DNA of 64,000 nt from Hymenobacter psychrophilus (GCF_900107135.1 NZ_FNOV01000003.1:62001-126000), one strand, 5' to 3'; shown: positions 52,466-60,602, counted from the first letter of the stretch. Notes: generated by a model from the letters alone, not told the origin. A program made the numbers and translations.

Positions 52466-52576
52466 CACGTCATGCTGAGCGCAGTCGAAGCATCTCTACC
52501 GCTTGGTTGCTATGCTAACCGGTCGACAGGATTACTACTGCGGTAGAGATGCTTCGCTCCGCTCAGCATGACGTTC
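52466..52576. repeat. palindrome, about 37-bp imperfect arms (CACGTCATGCTGAGCG)
   Basis: CACGTCATGCTGAGCGCAGTC and the following bases pair with GCGGTAGAGATGCTTCGCTCC...CATGACGTTC across a 37-base loop. It lies between the M16 peptidase and icd. Confidence 0.85.
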
Positions 52577-52664
52577 TTATTTCTCTGACCGCCACCGCCC
52601 ACCACCAACTACGCACTAACCTCAAAATACCTGTCACGTAACACCTGACACCTTTTTTTCAACA

Positions 52665-53927
52665 ATGGCAGAGAAAATAACCATCAAGAACGGCAAGCTG
52701 AATGTGCCGGACCAACCGATTATTCCGTTCATTGAGGGCGACGGTACCGGACCAGACATTTGGGCAGCGGCCGTCCGCGTAATCGATGCGGCGGTAGAGA
52801 AGGCTTATAGCGGCAAGCGCAAGCTGGAGTGGAAAGAGGTGCTGGCCGGTGAGAAGGCCTTCAAGCAGGTAAACAACTGGCTGCCCAACGAAACGCTCGA
52901 CGCCTTCCGCGAATACCTGGTGGGCATTAAAGGCCCCCTGACCACGCCCGTAGGCGGCGGCATCCGGAGCCTGAACGTGGCTTTGCGCCAGGAGCTCGAC
53001 CTGTACGCCTGCGTGCGGCCCGTGCGCTGGTTCGACGGGGTGCCCTCGCCCGTGAAGCACCCCGAGCTGACCGACATGGTCATCTTCCGCGAGAACACCG
53101 AGGATATCTATGCCGGCATCGAGTACATGAACGGCACGCCCCAGGCTCAGAAGATGCTCGAATTCCTGCAGGACGAGATGGGCGTGAAGAAAATCCGCTT
53201 CCCCGAAACGTCCTCCTTCGGTATCAAGCCGGTGAGCAAGGAAGGCACCGAGCGCCTCGTGCGCGCGGCCATCGAGTACGCCATCAAGCACAAGAAGCCT
53301 TCGGTGACCATCGTGCACAAGGGCAACATCATGAAGTTCACCGAGGGCGCGTTCAAAACCTGGGGCTACGAGTTGGCCGAAAAGGAGTTTGGCGACAAGG
53401 TGTACACCTGGGCCCAGTACGACAAGGTGCTGGCCAAGCAGGGCCAGGAAATGGCCGACGCCCAGCAGAAGCTAGCCCTCGACAGCGGCAAAATCCTCAT
53501 CAAGGACAGCATTGCCGACGCCTTCCTGCAGCAGATCCTGCTCCGCCCCGCCGACTACTCGGTAGTAGCTACCCTGAACCTGAACGGCGACTACATCTCC
53601 GACGCGCTGGCCGCCATTGTGGGCGGTATCGGCATTGCGCCGGGTGCCAACATCAACTACGACACCGGCCACGCCATCTTCGAAGCCACCCACGGCACGG
53701 CCCCCAAGTACGCCGGCCTCGACAAGGTGAACCCCGGCTCCGTGATTCTGTCGGGCGCCCTGATGCTGGAGCACCTGGGCTGGAACGAAGCCGCCGACCT
53801 CATCTACAAAGGCCTCGAAGCCGCCATTGCCGCCAAGCGCGTCACCTACGATTTCGAACGCCAGATGGAAGGCGCCACCCTGCTCAAATGCAGCGAGTTC
53901 GGCGACGAAATTATCCAGGATATGTAG
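52665..53927 (+). CDS. icd: isocitrate dehydrogenase, NADP-type (E. coli-like)
   Basis: The 420-residue protein matches the E. coli type Icd: [37 protein letters not shown] with the regulatory Ser, [32 protein letters not shown] and [25 protein letters not shown]. It oxidises isocitrate to 2-oxoglutarate in the TCA cycle. The Ser in GIRSLNV is the site that AceK phosphorylates in E. coli; no aceK is visible here. Confidence 0.97.
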   Translation: MAEKITIKNGKLNVPDQPIIPFIEGDGTGPDIWAAAVRVIDAAVEKAYSGKRKLEWKEVLAGEKAFKQVNNWLPNETLDAFREYLVGIKGPLTTPVGGGIRSLNVALRQELDLYACVRPVRWFDGVPSPVKHPELTDMVIFRENTEDIYAGIEYMNGTPQAQKMLEFLQDEMGVKKIRFPETSSFGIKPVSKEGTERLVRAAIEYAIKHKKPSVTIVHKGNIMKFTEGAFKTWGYELAEKEFGDKVYTWAQYDKVLAKQGQEMADAQQKLALDSGKILIKDSIADAFLQQILLRPADYSVVATLNLNGDYISDALAAIVGGIGIAPGANINYDTGHAIFEATHGTAPKYAGLDKVNPGSVILSGALMLEHLGWNEAADLIYKGLEAAIAAKRVTYDFERQMEGATLLKCSEFGDEIIQDM

Positions 53928-53959
53928 TAGCTTGGTACAAGCCAACTACCTCACACTAG

Positions 53960-54004
53960 AACCCCCGCGTTGGCTGCAAGGCCGGCGCGGGGGTCCTTTT
54001 TAAT
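53960..54004 (+). terminator. terminator after icd
   Basis: ACCCCCGCG pairs with CGCGGGGGT around a short loop and is followed by CCTTTTTAAT, 33 bp after the stop codon. Confidence 0.85.
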
Positions 54005-54015
54005 ATTTTACGTCA

Positions 54016-54498
54016 ATGGACTTTTTCAGCTCTTTTGTAATAATATCTCCATTTATATCCGCTGCTTTAGCTAGCTCCCTGACTTATATATTTGGCACTC
54101 GAGCTAAAAGAAAAGAACTACTATATCAAAATAGGATCGAGAGCTTTAAACAAATTGCTATAAGAGTTTCAGAATTGAAGAAATACTGTATTGGGCAACT
54201 AGCCGTCTATCAGGGCAACGAGTTTTCACCTTTTTATGAACTAGAGGGCAGTGGGCTTACACATAGAGGTGCTATAGCTAATATAACGGAATACAATCAA
54301 ATTTTTCTTACATCTAAGAGCAAAAAGGCACTTGAAAATTTAATAAATAACATATCTATGATATGCAATGCAGAATTATACATTGCTAGTCAAAGTTTCG
54401 ATGACATCCCTGTCGACCACAATTCTATATATGAGTATACTCTTAAACAGGCTGACTTATGCTTGAGTATAATCTATAATGAACTTGGTCTGGACTAA
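54016..54498 (+). CDS. AT-rich hypothetical protein with an N-terminal membrane segment
   Basis: The 160-residue protein has one N-terminal hydrophobic segment (FVIISPFISAALASSLTYIFG), then a charged linker (RAKRKELLYQNRIESFKQIA) and a helical cytoplasmic part. Its DNA is far richer in A+T than all neighbours, with ATA and AAT codons, so recent transfer is likely. It precedes a toxin-antitoxin pair. This size and layout occur in small membrane proteins of mobile islands, but I do not recognise a family. Confidence 0.65.
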   Translation: MDFFSSFVIISPFISAALASSLTYIFGTRAKRKELLYQNRIESFKQIAIRVSELKKYCIGQLAVYQGNEFSPFYELEGSGLTHRGAIANITEYNQIFLTSKSKKALENLINNISMICNAELYIASQSFDDIPVDHNSIYEYTLKQADLCLSIIYNELGLD

Positions 54499-54656
54499 TC
54501 CGTCACTACCTGAATTCGCATATCCTCCAATATAAAAATCCAGTAGCAGCTCGAATTTACTCTCCGCAATCTGATACTGATGCTAGCGGAACGACTCCAT
54601 ACCCAGCGGTTGTTTCAACCTCTGCATAAGGCTTCTCATAACTTAGAACTACTGCC

Positions 54657-54905
54657 ATGACTGTCAGCATCGAAACCATTGTCCAGGAATTACAACGGGT
54701 TCCGGTGGACCGTTTGCAGGAAGCATATCAGCGAATTCATGAGCTAACGGTTGATACTGCGGCGTACCGGGAGCATCTTATTCAGAAAAGCCGAGAGCTG
54801 ACTGCTGCCTTTGATGATTGGTCGGCTGAGGATTGGGCAGATTTTGATGTAAATCTGCAACAAACCCGGCAGGAGCTATTTAATCGTCCAGCCCCCGAGT
54901 TATGA
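54657..54905 (+). CDS. antitoxin-like small protein of a VapBC-type pair
   Basis: The 82-residue protein ends with an ATGA overlap to the PIN toxin frame at 54902, the usual layout of a toxin-antitoxin operon. It is helical (ETIVQELQRVPVDRLQEAYQRIHEL) with a Trp-rich, acidic C-terminal part. It resembles the small RHH-less antitoxins found beside PIN toxins in Bacteroidota and Cyanobacteria. It appears intact. Confidence 0.65.
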   Translation: MTVSIETIVQELQRVPVDRLQEAYQRIHELTVDTAAYREHLIQKSRELTAAFDDWSAEDWADFDVNLQQTRQELFNRPAPEL

Positions 54906-55306
54906 AACCTACTATTCTTGATAGCGACACTTTATCGTTCTACTTACGGCATCATCCTTCCGTAGAAAGGCAAGCCGAACAATACATTCGGCGGCAGGGG
55001 CAACTTACAATCAGCATTATTACTTATTACGAAATACTAAATGGGCTTTATTATCGGGATGCAAAAAAGTAGTTGGCGACTTTTGAGCAGTTGGTTCCGT
55101 TTTATCAAATAATGCCGCTAACGCTGGAGTCAGTTGAGATTTCGGCTAAAATATTTGCGAGCCTCAAACGACTCGGCCAGCCAATCGGCCACACAGATAC
55201 GCTTATTGCCGGCGTGGCTATGGTAAATAGAATGCAACTTGCCACGAATAACACCGCGCATTTTGAGCGGATTGAAGGGCTGGAACTGGTCAACTGGACC
55301 AAGTAA
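54902..55306 (+). pseudogene. VapC-like PIN domain toxin interrupted by an amber codon
   Basis: Codons 1-56 read MKPTILDSDTLSFYLRHHPS..., ending YYEILNGLYYRDAKK. The next codon is TAG (55070-55072), and the same frame continues LATFEQLVPFYQIMPL to IGHTDTLIAG and NNTAHFERIEGLELVNW. PIN residues D7, E44 and D99 and the C-terminal NN-AHF motif are all present, split by one stop. A CAG-to-TAG change would restore a normal VapC of 134 residues. The upstream antitoxin overlaps at ATGA. A TTG right after the stop might permit reinitiation, but the toxin is probably inactive. Confidence 0.8.
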
Positions 55307-55350
55307 GACTGATTTAGGATTACTATACCTACACCAAGCCGCTCAAATAC

Positions 55351-55379
55351 GAACAGGGCACCCACCGGGTGCCCTGTTC
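55351..55379. terminator. terminator between convergent vapC and hypothetical gene
   Basis: GAACAGGGCACCC pairs with GGGTGCCCTGTTC. It lies between the vapC remnant and the convergent gene ending at 55414. Confidence 0.8.
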
Positions 55380-55413
55380 TGCTTTCCACGAAGCTCACCA
55401 ACTACACGGCCGG

Positions 55414-56112
55414 CTATTGCTCGTTTCGTTCGCGGCGGACGCGCTTGAGGAGTTGGGCGAAGGTGTAGTCTTCGTATTTGGCCTTGTCGGAGCGGGCGTA
55501 GAGGGCTTTGCCGTCGTCGAAGAGGTGCTTCATGGGGGCGTAGAGGGCGTTGAGCACCGTCATGTTGTCGTCGGTGTGGCCTTTTTGCTGGCTCATCTGG
55601 CTGCCCTGGGCCGTGGTTTCCTGCACCAGCGAATCGTAGAGGTCCTGGAGCTGCTGGGTGTCGGTGGGCTGCTGGCCGCGTTGGGCGAGGGCGGCGCTGT
55701 TGGCGGCAATGTTCTGGAGCAGGGTTTTGAGGGCCGCTTCCAGGCCCGGGTGGTCGTCGTGGTTGCGGGCGCGGCGGGCCTGCTCGATGCCGAAGCGGTC
55801 GGCGGGCACCGTGAGCGGGGTGGCGCGGCGCACGCGGGCCGCCAGGAAATCCAGGGCCTGGGGCAGCTGCTGGTACACCTGATGGATGCGCTCGGTGAAC
55901 ACCATGCGCTTGGCCACCTGCACCGACGTGGCCTCCAACTCATCGGCGGCGGCCAGGCGCTGGTCGTAGTCAGTGAGGAAGGCGGCGGTGTAGTCGGCGG
56001 GCAGCAGGGCCTGGAAATCGGCCTGGTCGCGCACGTAGCTCACGCGCAACAGGCGGGCCAGGGGCACCAGTTCATCAATCCGGCAGGAGAAATCGGGTTT
56101 TACGCGTTCCAT
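55414..56112 (-). CDS. hypothetical helical protein
   Basis: The 232-residue protein is soluble and mostly helical: PLARLLRVSYVRDQADFQALLPADYTAAFL, a central PRAxDFLAARV and a C-terminal KHLFDDGKALYARSDKAKYEDYTFAQLLKRVR. I do not recognise the family. The ATG at 56112 is chosen over one nine codons upstream. A TTG-N19-TACTTTCCG promoter and the 21-bp array 3 lie upstream. Confidence 0.65.
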   Translation of the reverse strand: MERVKPDFSCRIDELVPLARLLRVSYVRDQADFQALLPADYTAAFLTDYDQRLAAADELEATSVQVAKRMVFTERIHQVYQQLPQALDFLAARVRRATPLTVPADRFGIEQARRARNHDDHPGLEAALKTLLQNIAANSAALAQRGQQPTDTQQLQDLYDSLVQETTAQGSQMSQQKGHTDDNMTVLNALYAPMKHLFDDGKALYARSDKAKYEDYTFAQLLKRVRRERNEQ

Positions 56113-56142
56113 ACAACAGAGAAAGAGAGAGTTGAACAATAA

Positions 56143-56173
56143 CGGAAAGTAGCCGTTTCCCGCTTTATCTCAA
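56143..56173 (-). promoter_or_regulatory. promoter TTG-N19-TACTTTCC for the 232-residue hypothetical gene
   Basis: The reverse strand has TTG at 56173-56171 and TACTTTCC at 56151-56144, separated by 19 bp, the normal -33/-7 spacing. It lies 31 bp upstream of the ATG. Array 3 begins 18 bp upstream of the TTG. Confidence 0.55.
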
Positions 56174-56190
56174 CCATTGCCTCCCCTCTT

Positions 56191-56400
56191 TTTCCGGATG
56201 CGTTTCCACTGCCTCCGGATCCCTCCCAACACCCTCCGGATACCTTTCGACATACCCCAGACGCCTTCCAACACCCTCCGGACACGTTTCGATAGGCTCC
56301 GGATGCCTTCCTATATTCTCTGGGCACCTTCCGATGCCCTCCGGATGCGTTTCGATAAGCTCCGGATGCGTTTCGACATCCCCTGGATGCTTGCGACAAG
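56191..56400. repeat. degenerate tandem array, 10 units of exactly 21 bp (array 3)
   Basis: Units begin at 56191, 56212, 56233 and every 21 bp to 56380, with no indels. The common form on the plus strand is cctCCGGATGCG + tttcgataa, read as CCGGATnCnTTTCGA. Two units are heavily diverged (56254 and 56317). Further degenerate copies may extend to 56421. The array sits upstream of the core promoter of the gene starting at 56112. The sequence is unlike arrays 1 and 2. Confidence 0.88.
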
Positions 56401-56426
56401 CTCCGGCGGAGCGCAGCATCCAAGGC

Positions 56427-56467
56427 AAAAAACAGCCGGACCTGCGCGTGGGCGCAAGTCCGGCTGT
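56427..56467 (-). terminator. terminator after the MscS gene
   Basis: ACAGCCGGAC pairs with GTCCGGCTGT around a GC-rich loop; the reverse strand continues with a T-run. It lies 26 bp after the MscS stop. Confidence 0.8.
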
Positions 56468-56492
56468 GTGAGGCAGCGGCATTGTTGGCCGT

Positions 56493-57539
56493 TTAGCCGG
56501 CCGTATCGGGTTGCGGCGGCCGGGGCTGGGGGCGCGGCGCGGCAGCGGCTGCCGGGGCCGAGGCAGCGGCCGGTTGCTTGGCCAGTTGCTTCTGTTGCTG
56601 CTCGCGGCGCTCCTGGCGCACTTCTATCATCGAGCGGGGCACGTCGCCGGGGCCGGCGGGCCAGCCTTCGCGTTGCGTTTGGCGGTTGCCATCGGTTTCC
56701 TCGGTCTGGTCGTGCCACAGCACCACCTGGGTCGGGAAGGGCTGATCGATGCCAGCCTCGGTGAGCTTGTTTTTCACGGCTTCGAGCACCAGGTTCCTCG
56801 AGTGCATGTAATCGGCGCGGCGCGGCGGGTTGATCCACCAGCGCAGCCGGATATCAATGGTGCTCTCCCCTATTTCCACCACCAGGGCCTCGGGGGCCGG
56901 GTCGGCGAGCACGCCGGCTATCGACTGGGCGGCGGCCAGCATCACCTGCCGCGCCTGGGCAATATCGTCGCCGTAGCCGATGCCGAAGTCGTACTCCAGC
57001 CGGCGCATATCGTAGGCCGTGTTTACGGTTACGGCGTTGATGAACAGCTCGGCGTTGGGGATGACCACCCGGCGGCCGTCGTAGGTTTTGATGGTGGTAG
57101 CCCGGGTCTGGATGGTTTCCACAGTGCCCTCGAAGTCCTTGTACTTGATCTGGTCGTTGATGCGGAAGGGCTCGGTGAGCAGCAGCAGCACGCCGGCCAG
57201 GAAGTTCTGGAAGATGTCTTTGAAGGCAAAGCCGATGGCCACGCCCCCTACCCCGAGGGCGCTTAACAGGCTGGTAGGTGTAAAGCTGGGAATCATGATA
57301 GTAAACATCACCAGCACGCCCAGAATGAGCACGAACACGTAGGCCAGACGGCTCAGCAGCAGCGTCAGGCTCTGGCTTTGGTGGCGGCTGGCCGTGAAGC
57401 GCTGCACCAACGAGCGGATACCGCGGGCAATGAAAATAAAAACACCCAGAACGACCAGCCCAATGAGCAGGTTGGGCAGCACGGCCATAAAGCTGCGGCC
57501 CATACCGTTAAGCTTTTGCCAGGCAATAGAGAAATCCAT
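56493..57539 (-). CDS. small-conductance mechanosensitive channel (MscS family)
   Basis: The 348-residue protein has three membrane segments (about 19-41, 64-87, 96-115). It has the MscS TM3 and beta-domain marks LLSALGVGGVAIGFAFKDIFQNFLAGVLLLLTEPFRINDQIKY and EGTVETIQTRATTIKTYDGRRVVIPNAELF. The last 60 residues are Gln, Arg, Pro and Ala-rich and vary between species. It relieves osmotic downshock at the inner membrane. Confidence 0.93.
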   Translation of the reverse strand: MDFSIAWQKLNGMGRSFMAVLPNLLIGLVVLGVFIFIARGIRSLVQRFTASRHQSQSLTLLLSRLAYVFVLILGVLVMFTIMIPSFTPTSLLSALGVGGVAIGFAFKDIFQNFLAGVLLLLTEPFRINDQIKYKDFEGTVETIQTRATTIKTYDGRRVVIPNAELFINAVTVNTAYDMRRLEYDFGIGYGDDIAQARQVMLAAAQSIAGVLADPAPEALVVEIGESTIDIRLRWWINPPRRADYMHSRNLVLEAVKNKLTEAGIDQPFPTQVVLWHDQTEETDGNRQTQREGWPAGPGDVPRSMIEVRQERREQQQKQLAKQPAAASAPAAAAAPRPQPRPPQPDTAG

Positions 57540-57682
57540 ACGTCGGGGAAAGAGGGAATAGGAAAGGGGCGGCGTAGTGGCCGACGGTGTAGAACACGTA
57601 ATTGCCCGAACAATAGTTATGACGCTTGCTAAATGCCCCGCGACGCGGCAGCGCTCCGGCCCTTTTCCGCGTAAGCCCCATT

Positions 57683-57979
57683 ATGACAAAGCTGCACACC
57701 GCCATCCCCGACTCCCCCCTCGAATTGCGCGACCGGCTGGCTATGGAACGCACCCGCCTGGCCAACGAGCGCACCCTGCTGGCCTACCTGCGCACCGGTA
57801 TGACGCTGGTTATTGCCGGCTTCTCACTCATCAACTTTTTCCGCGACAATGTGTATGTGTGGGCTGGAATCCTGTTTGTACCGCTAGGCATGGTGATTAT
57901 AGTGGTTGGCTGGTTTCGCTACCGGGTGCGCGCCCGCCACATCGAGCAGTTTGTGGCCACCGCCGATGCGCTGGCGTAG
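57683..57979 (+). CDS. DUF202 family membrane protein
   Basis: The 98-residue protein has three membrane segments and the DUF202 start LAMERTRLANERTLLAYLRTGMTLVIAG. The family (YidH-like) has no assigned function. It is divergent from the MscS gene, 143 bp away. A longer frame starting upstream is rejected because the ATG at 57683 fits the family. Confidence 0.9.
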   Translation: MTKLHTAIPDSPLELRDRLAMERTRLANERTLLAYLRTGMTLVIAGFSLINFFRDNVYVWAGILFVPLGMVIIVVGWFRYRVRARHIEQFVATADALA

Positions 57980-58000
57980 CCCGGCCCGATCCGCCGCCGC

Positions 58001-58218
58001 TCACTTGCCCAATAGCATGTTGAGGTGCCGCCATGTCGCGCTCGGTCCGGCGGCTTCAGTTGTTTCTGCTAACGCTCGGAGCTTGGCTAACGTGGAGTAG
58101 CTGACCGCAATACGACCAAGCTCCCGCTCCCCAAACTCTCGCTGCGGCGGGCAATCTGCTCGGCAGCCAGCCCCTCCACTCCCGCGGCATGCACCAGTTC
58201 CAGGTTGATTGGTGGCAA
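58001..58218 (-). pseudogene. decayed gene fragment after the DinB gene
   Basis: No intact ORF covers this gap. On the reverse strand one frame reads INLELVHAAGVEGLAAEQIARR and, after a two-base shift near 58136-58143, a second frame reads EFGERELGRIAVSYSTLAKL and continues to RHLNMLLGK and a stop at 58001. A 2-bp AG duplication would explain it. The protein family is not recognised. Confidence 0.35.
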
Positions 58219-58219
58219 C

Positions 58220-58738
58220 TCAGGCAGAGTGGGCGGCAGCCCGCGCTACCCGTGCCGTTACCAGCACTTGCCCCACGTGGCGGGTTGTGTGCTCGGCGGC
58301 GTGCACCAGCAGCCCGATAACGGTGCTTGGCAGCCCGGCCCGGCCCACCGCCCGAAATTCAGGCAAGCTGCTTTCGGAGGTCGTGCGCAAGGTAGTTAGC
58401 ATAGCTTCTACGGCCTGCCCGAACGTGGCCATTAGCTCGGTAGTAGCTTGCGGACCAGCGGCTTCGGCGGCAAGATAGGCGAGCTGGGCAGCAGAGAGCG
58501 GCTGGGCTTGGGCGTACGTCTGCATCCGGTCGAGCACACCGGCCAGATGGCGCAGGTGAAAGCCCACCGAAGCAACCCCGGCAGGGCGGGCGGCTAACAA
58601 CTCGTCGGGAAAATCGGCCAGCGCATCGTACAGTTCCGCACGGGCCTGGAGCAGGGCATGGCCCACGGGTTGGAGCAGGGCCGGGATACCAGGTAGCGGG
58701 CCGCGAAGCCAGATTTCGGGTTGAGTAGGCATGGGCAA
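58220..58738 (-). CDS. DinB family protein
   Basis: The 172-residue protein has the DinB four-helix metal site: HLRHLAGVLDRM in the middle and LVHAAEHTTRHVGQVLVTARV at the end, giving the three histidines. DinB/DfrB-like proteins are thiol-S-transferases or of unknown function, some stress-induced. It has an ATG start and clean end, but its neighbours on both sides are damaged. Confidence 0.88.
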   Translation of the reverse strand: MPMPTQPEIWLRGPLPGIPALLQPVGHALLQARAELYDALADFPDELLAARPAGVASVGFHLRHLAGVLDRMQTYAQAQPLSAAQLAYLAAEAAGPQATTELMATFGQAVEAMLTTLRTTSESSLPEFRAVGRAGLPSTVIGLLVHAAEHTTRHVGQVLVTARVARAAAHSA

Positions 58739-58797
58739 GGGTGGTTTGACTTTTTAAACAGCTTCAAAGCTAACGGGAGTACGCTGCCAGCGCGCCG

Positions 58798-59202
58798 CTA
58801 AGGTCGGGCCAGGGCAGCGAATTCGGCCAGCACCCCCGTTACGAACCGCCGTTGCGAGTCGCTGAAAGCAGTCAGCCGGCTCAGGTACGCCTGCCACCGC
58901 TCCAGCCTCTCGGCACCCGTGAGTTCGTACGTCCACTGCGGCTAGTTGTCGACCATGATGATTTTGCCGCTGGCCTTCTGCCATAAATGCCCCAGCAGAT
59001 GGTCGTCGGTAGATGGGCGGAGCAGACTGGTTCCCTCGTCGCCCATGGCCACGAACAGAAACGTCTGGCGATAGTAGCACAACGTTCGGTATCCCTGTTT
59101 ATCGGCCGAAGCAAGAATATAATGGCCACTCTTAAACCGGGCTAAAAGTAGTTGCTGGCACTGTTCGATGGTAGCGGGCGGGGGCAAACAAGGCCACTTC
59201 AT
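58798..59202 (-). pseudogene. hypothetical gene split by an amber codon
   Basis: The reverse frame starts MKWPCLPPPATIEQCQQLLL and reads on to GKIIMVDN, then TAG (58942-58944). It continues PQWTYELTGAERLERWQAYL to EFAALARP and a second TAG. Without the internal stop it would be 134 residues with a plausible beta-plus-helix fold. The family is not recognised. A substitution, or a wrong base in the assembly, could explain it. Confidence 0.6.
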
Positions 59203-59348
59203 GGGCTTTGGGGATGATGTGGGGCCGTGCGCCTGTTACGGTAGCCGCTCAATAACGGGCGTTGCAGCCGTCCCGGATTTGCCGACGCCACGAGCACCTG
59301 CTACCTTGCGGCCGGTTCGTTCGTCCGTTGCTTTTCCGCCCCCAAATT

Positions 59349-60545
59349 ATGCTTCATGTATCGGAGCGCGGCCAATTGCTGCCGCCCTCGCCCTACCGCC
59401 ACCTTACGCCCTATGCCGAGGCAGCCCGCCGCCGGGGCCTCACGGTACATCCGCTCAACATCGGCCAGCCCGACATCGAAACGCCCCCGCAGATGGTTGC
59501 CGCCGTGCAGCAGGCCGACATTCGGGTGCTCGACTACGGCCCCAGCGCCGGCCTCGACTCCTACCGCCAGGTGCTGGCCACCTACTACCAGCAGCAGGGC
59601 CTGGCAGTTGTGGCCGACGACATTATCGTAACCACCGGGGGCAGCGAGGCTATTATGTTTGCGCTGCTGGCCTGCCTGAACCCGGGCGACGAGTTCATCG
59701 TGTCCGAACCCTTCTACGGCCCCTACCAGGGCTTTGCCATAGCCACCGACACTACGTTGATGCCGGTATCTTCGTATCTGGAAAACGAGTTTGCCCTGCC
59801 GCCGATTGCCGATTTTGAGGCGAGAATTACGCCGCGTACCCGCGCTATCCTGGTCTGCAACCCCAACAACCCAACCGGCTACGTGTACTCGCGCGCCGAA
59901 CTGGAGCAGCTGCGCGACCTATGCCTGCGCCACAACCTCTACCTGCTGGCCGACGAAGCCTACCGCGAATTCTGCTACGATGCGCCCTTCGTCAGTGCGC
60001 TGGAGCTGTCGGGCGCGGAAGAGCACGTTGTGCTGCTCGACACCATTTCCAAGCGCTATAGTGCCTGCGGGGCCCGCATCGGAGCCTTGGTTACGAAAAA
60101 CAAGGCGTTGCGCGAGGCGGTGTTCAAGCTGGCGCAGCTGCGGGTCTGCCCGCCGGGCCTGGGCCAGCTGCTGGCTCAGGCCGCCGCCGAGTTGCCTGCC
60201 GATTACTTTGCCCACACCCAGGCCGAATATCAGGCCCGCCGCAATCTGATGGTAGAGCGTCTGCAGGCGATGCCCGGCGTGCGCTGTCCGCGCCCCCGCG
60301 GTGCGTTCTACGTGCTCTGCCATTTGCCCATTGATGATGCTGCCCGCTTCGCCCGCTGGCTGCTGGAAGAGTTCGATTTAAACGGCGAAACGCTGCTCGT
60401 TTCGCCCGCCGCCGGATTCTACGCCACCGCCGGCCTGGGCCGCCAGCAGCTACGCCTGGCCTACGTCGTGCACCAGAACGTTATTAACCGGGCAATGGAC
60501 TGTCTGGCAGCGGCGCTGCAACAGTATCCGGGTCGGCAGGGGTAG
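59349..60545 (+). CDS. class I/II pyridoxal-phosphate aminotransferase
   Basis: The 398-residue protein has the aminotransferase class I/II core: LNIGQPDIETPP, DYGPSAGLDSYRQVL, TTGGSEAIMFALLACL, CNPNNPTGYVYSRAEL, LADEAYREFCYD and the PLP lysine in DTISKRYSACGARIGAL. It resembles aspartate or aromatic aminotransferases; substrate choice is uncertain. The start in an upstream frame at 59262 is not needed. A strong hairpin follows the stop. Confidence 0.9.
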   Translation: MLHVSERGQLLPPSPYRHLTPYAEAARRRGLTVHPLNIGQPDIETPPQMVAAVQQADIRVLDYGPSAGLDSYRQVLATYYQQQGLAVVADDIIVTTGGSEAIMFALLACLNPGDEFIVSEPFYGPYQGFAIATDTTLMPVSSYLENEFALPPIADFEARITPRTRAILVCNPNNPTGYVYSRAELEQLRDLCLRHNLYLLADEAYREFCYDAPFVSALELSGAEEHVVLLDTISKRYSACGARIGALVTKNKALREAVFKLAQLRVCPPGLGQLLAQAAAELPADYFAHTQAEYQARRNLMVERLQAMPGVRCPRPRGAFYVLCHLPIDDAARFARWLLEEFDLNGETLLVSPAAGFYATAGLGRQQLRLAYVVHQNVINRAMDCLAAALQQYPGRQG

Positions 60546-60556
60546 CAACCAATTTC

Positions 60557-60602
60557 AAAGCACACGAGCGCCCATCCTTGCGGATGGGCGCTCGTGTGCT
60601 TT
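60557..60602 (+). terminator. terminator after the aminotransferase gene
   Basis: AAAGCACACGAGCGCCCATCC pairs with its complement ending at 60602 around a short loop. It stands between convergent genes. Confidence 0.9.

Noticed and set aside
54016-55306. Insertion sequence or phage remnant in the AT-rich islet
   Set aside because: No transposase, integrase or terminal inverted repeats could be seen; only composition and the toxin-antitoxin pair support transfer.
8691-56400. A shared consensus between the three 21-bp arrays
   Set aside because: I compared the units for common words. Only GA...TTC-like partial matches appear, at different spacing, so no common motif is claimed.
54902-59202. 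TAG recoding as an amino acid because of two internal amber codons
   Set aside because: TAG is used as a normal stop by many intact genes in the window, for example at 132-134 and 17786-17788. The two internal TAG codons are better explained by mutation.
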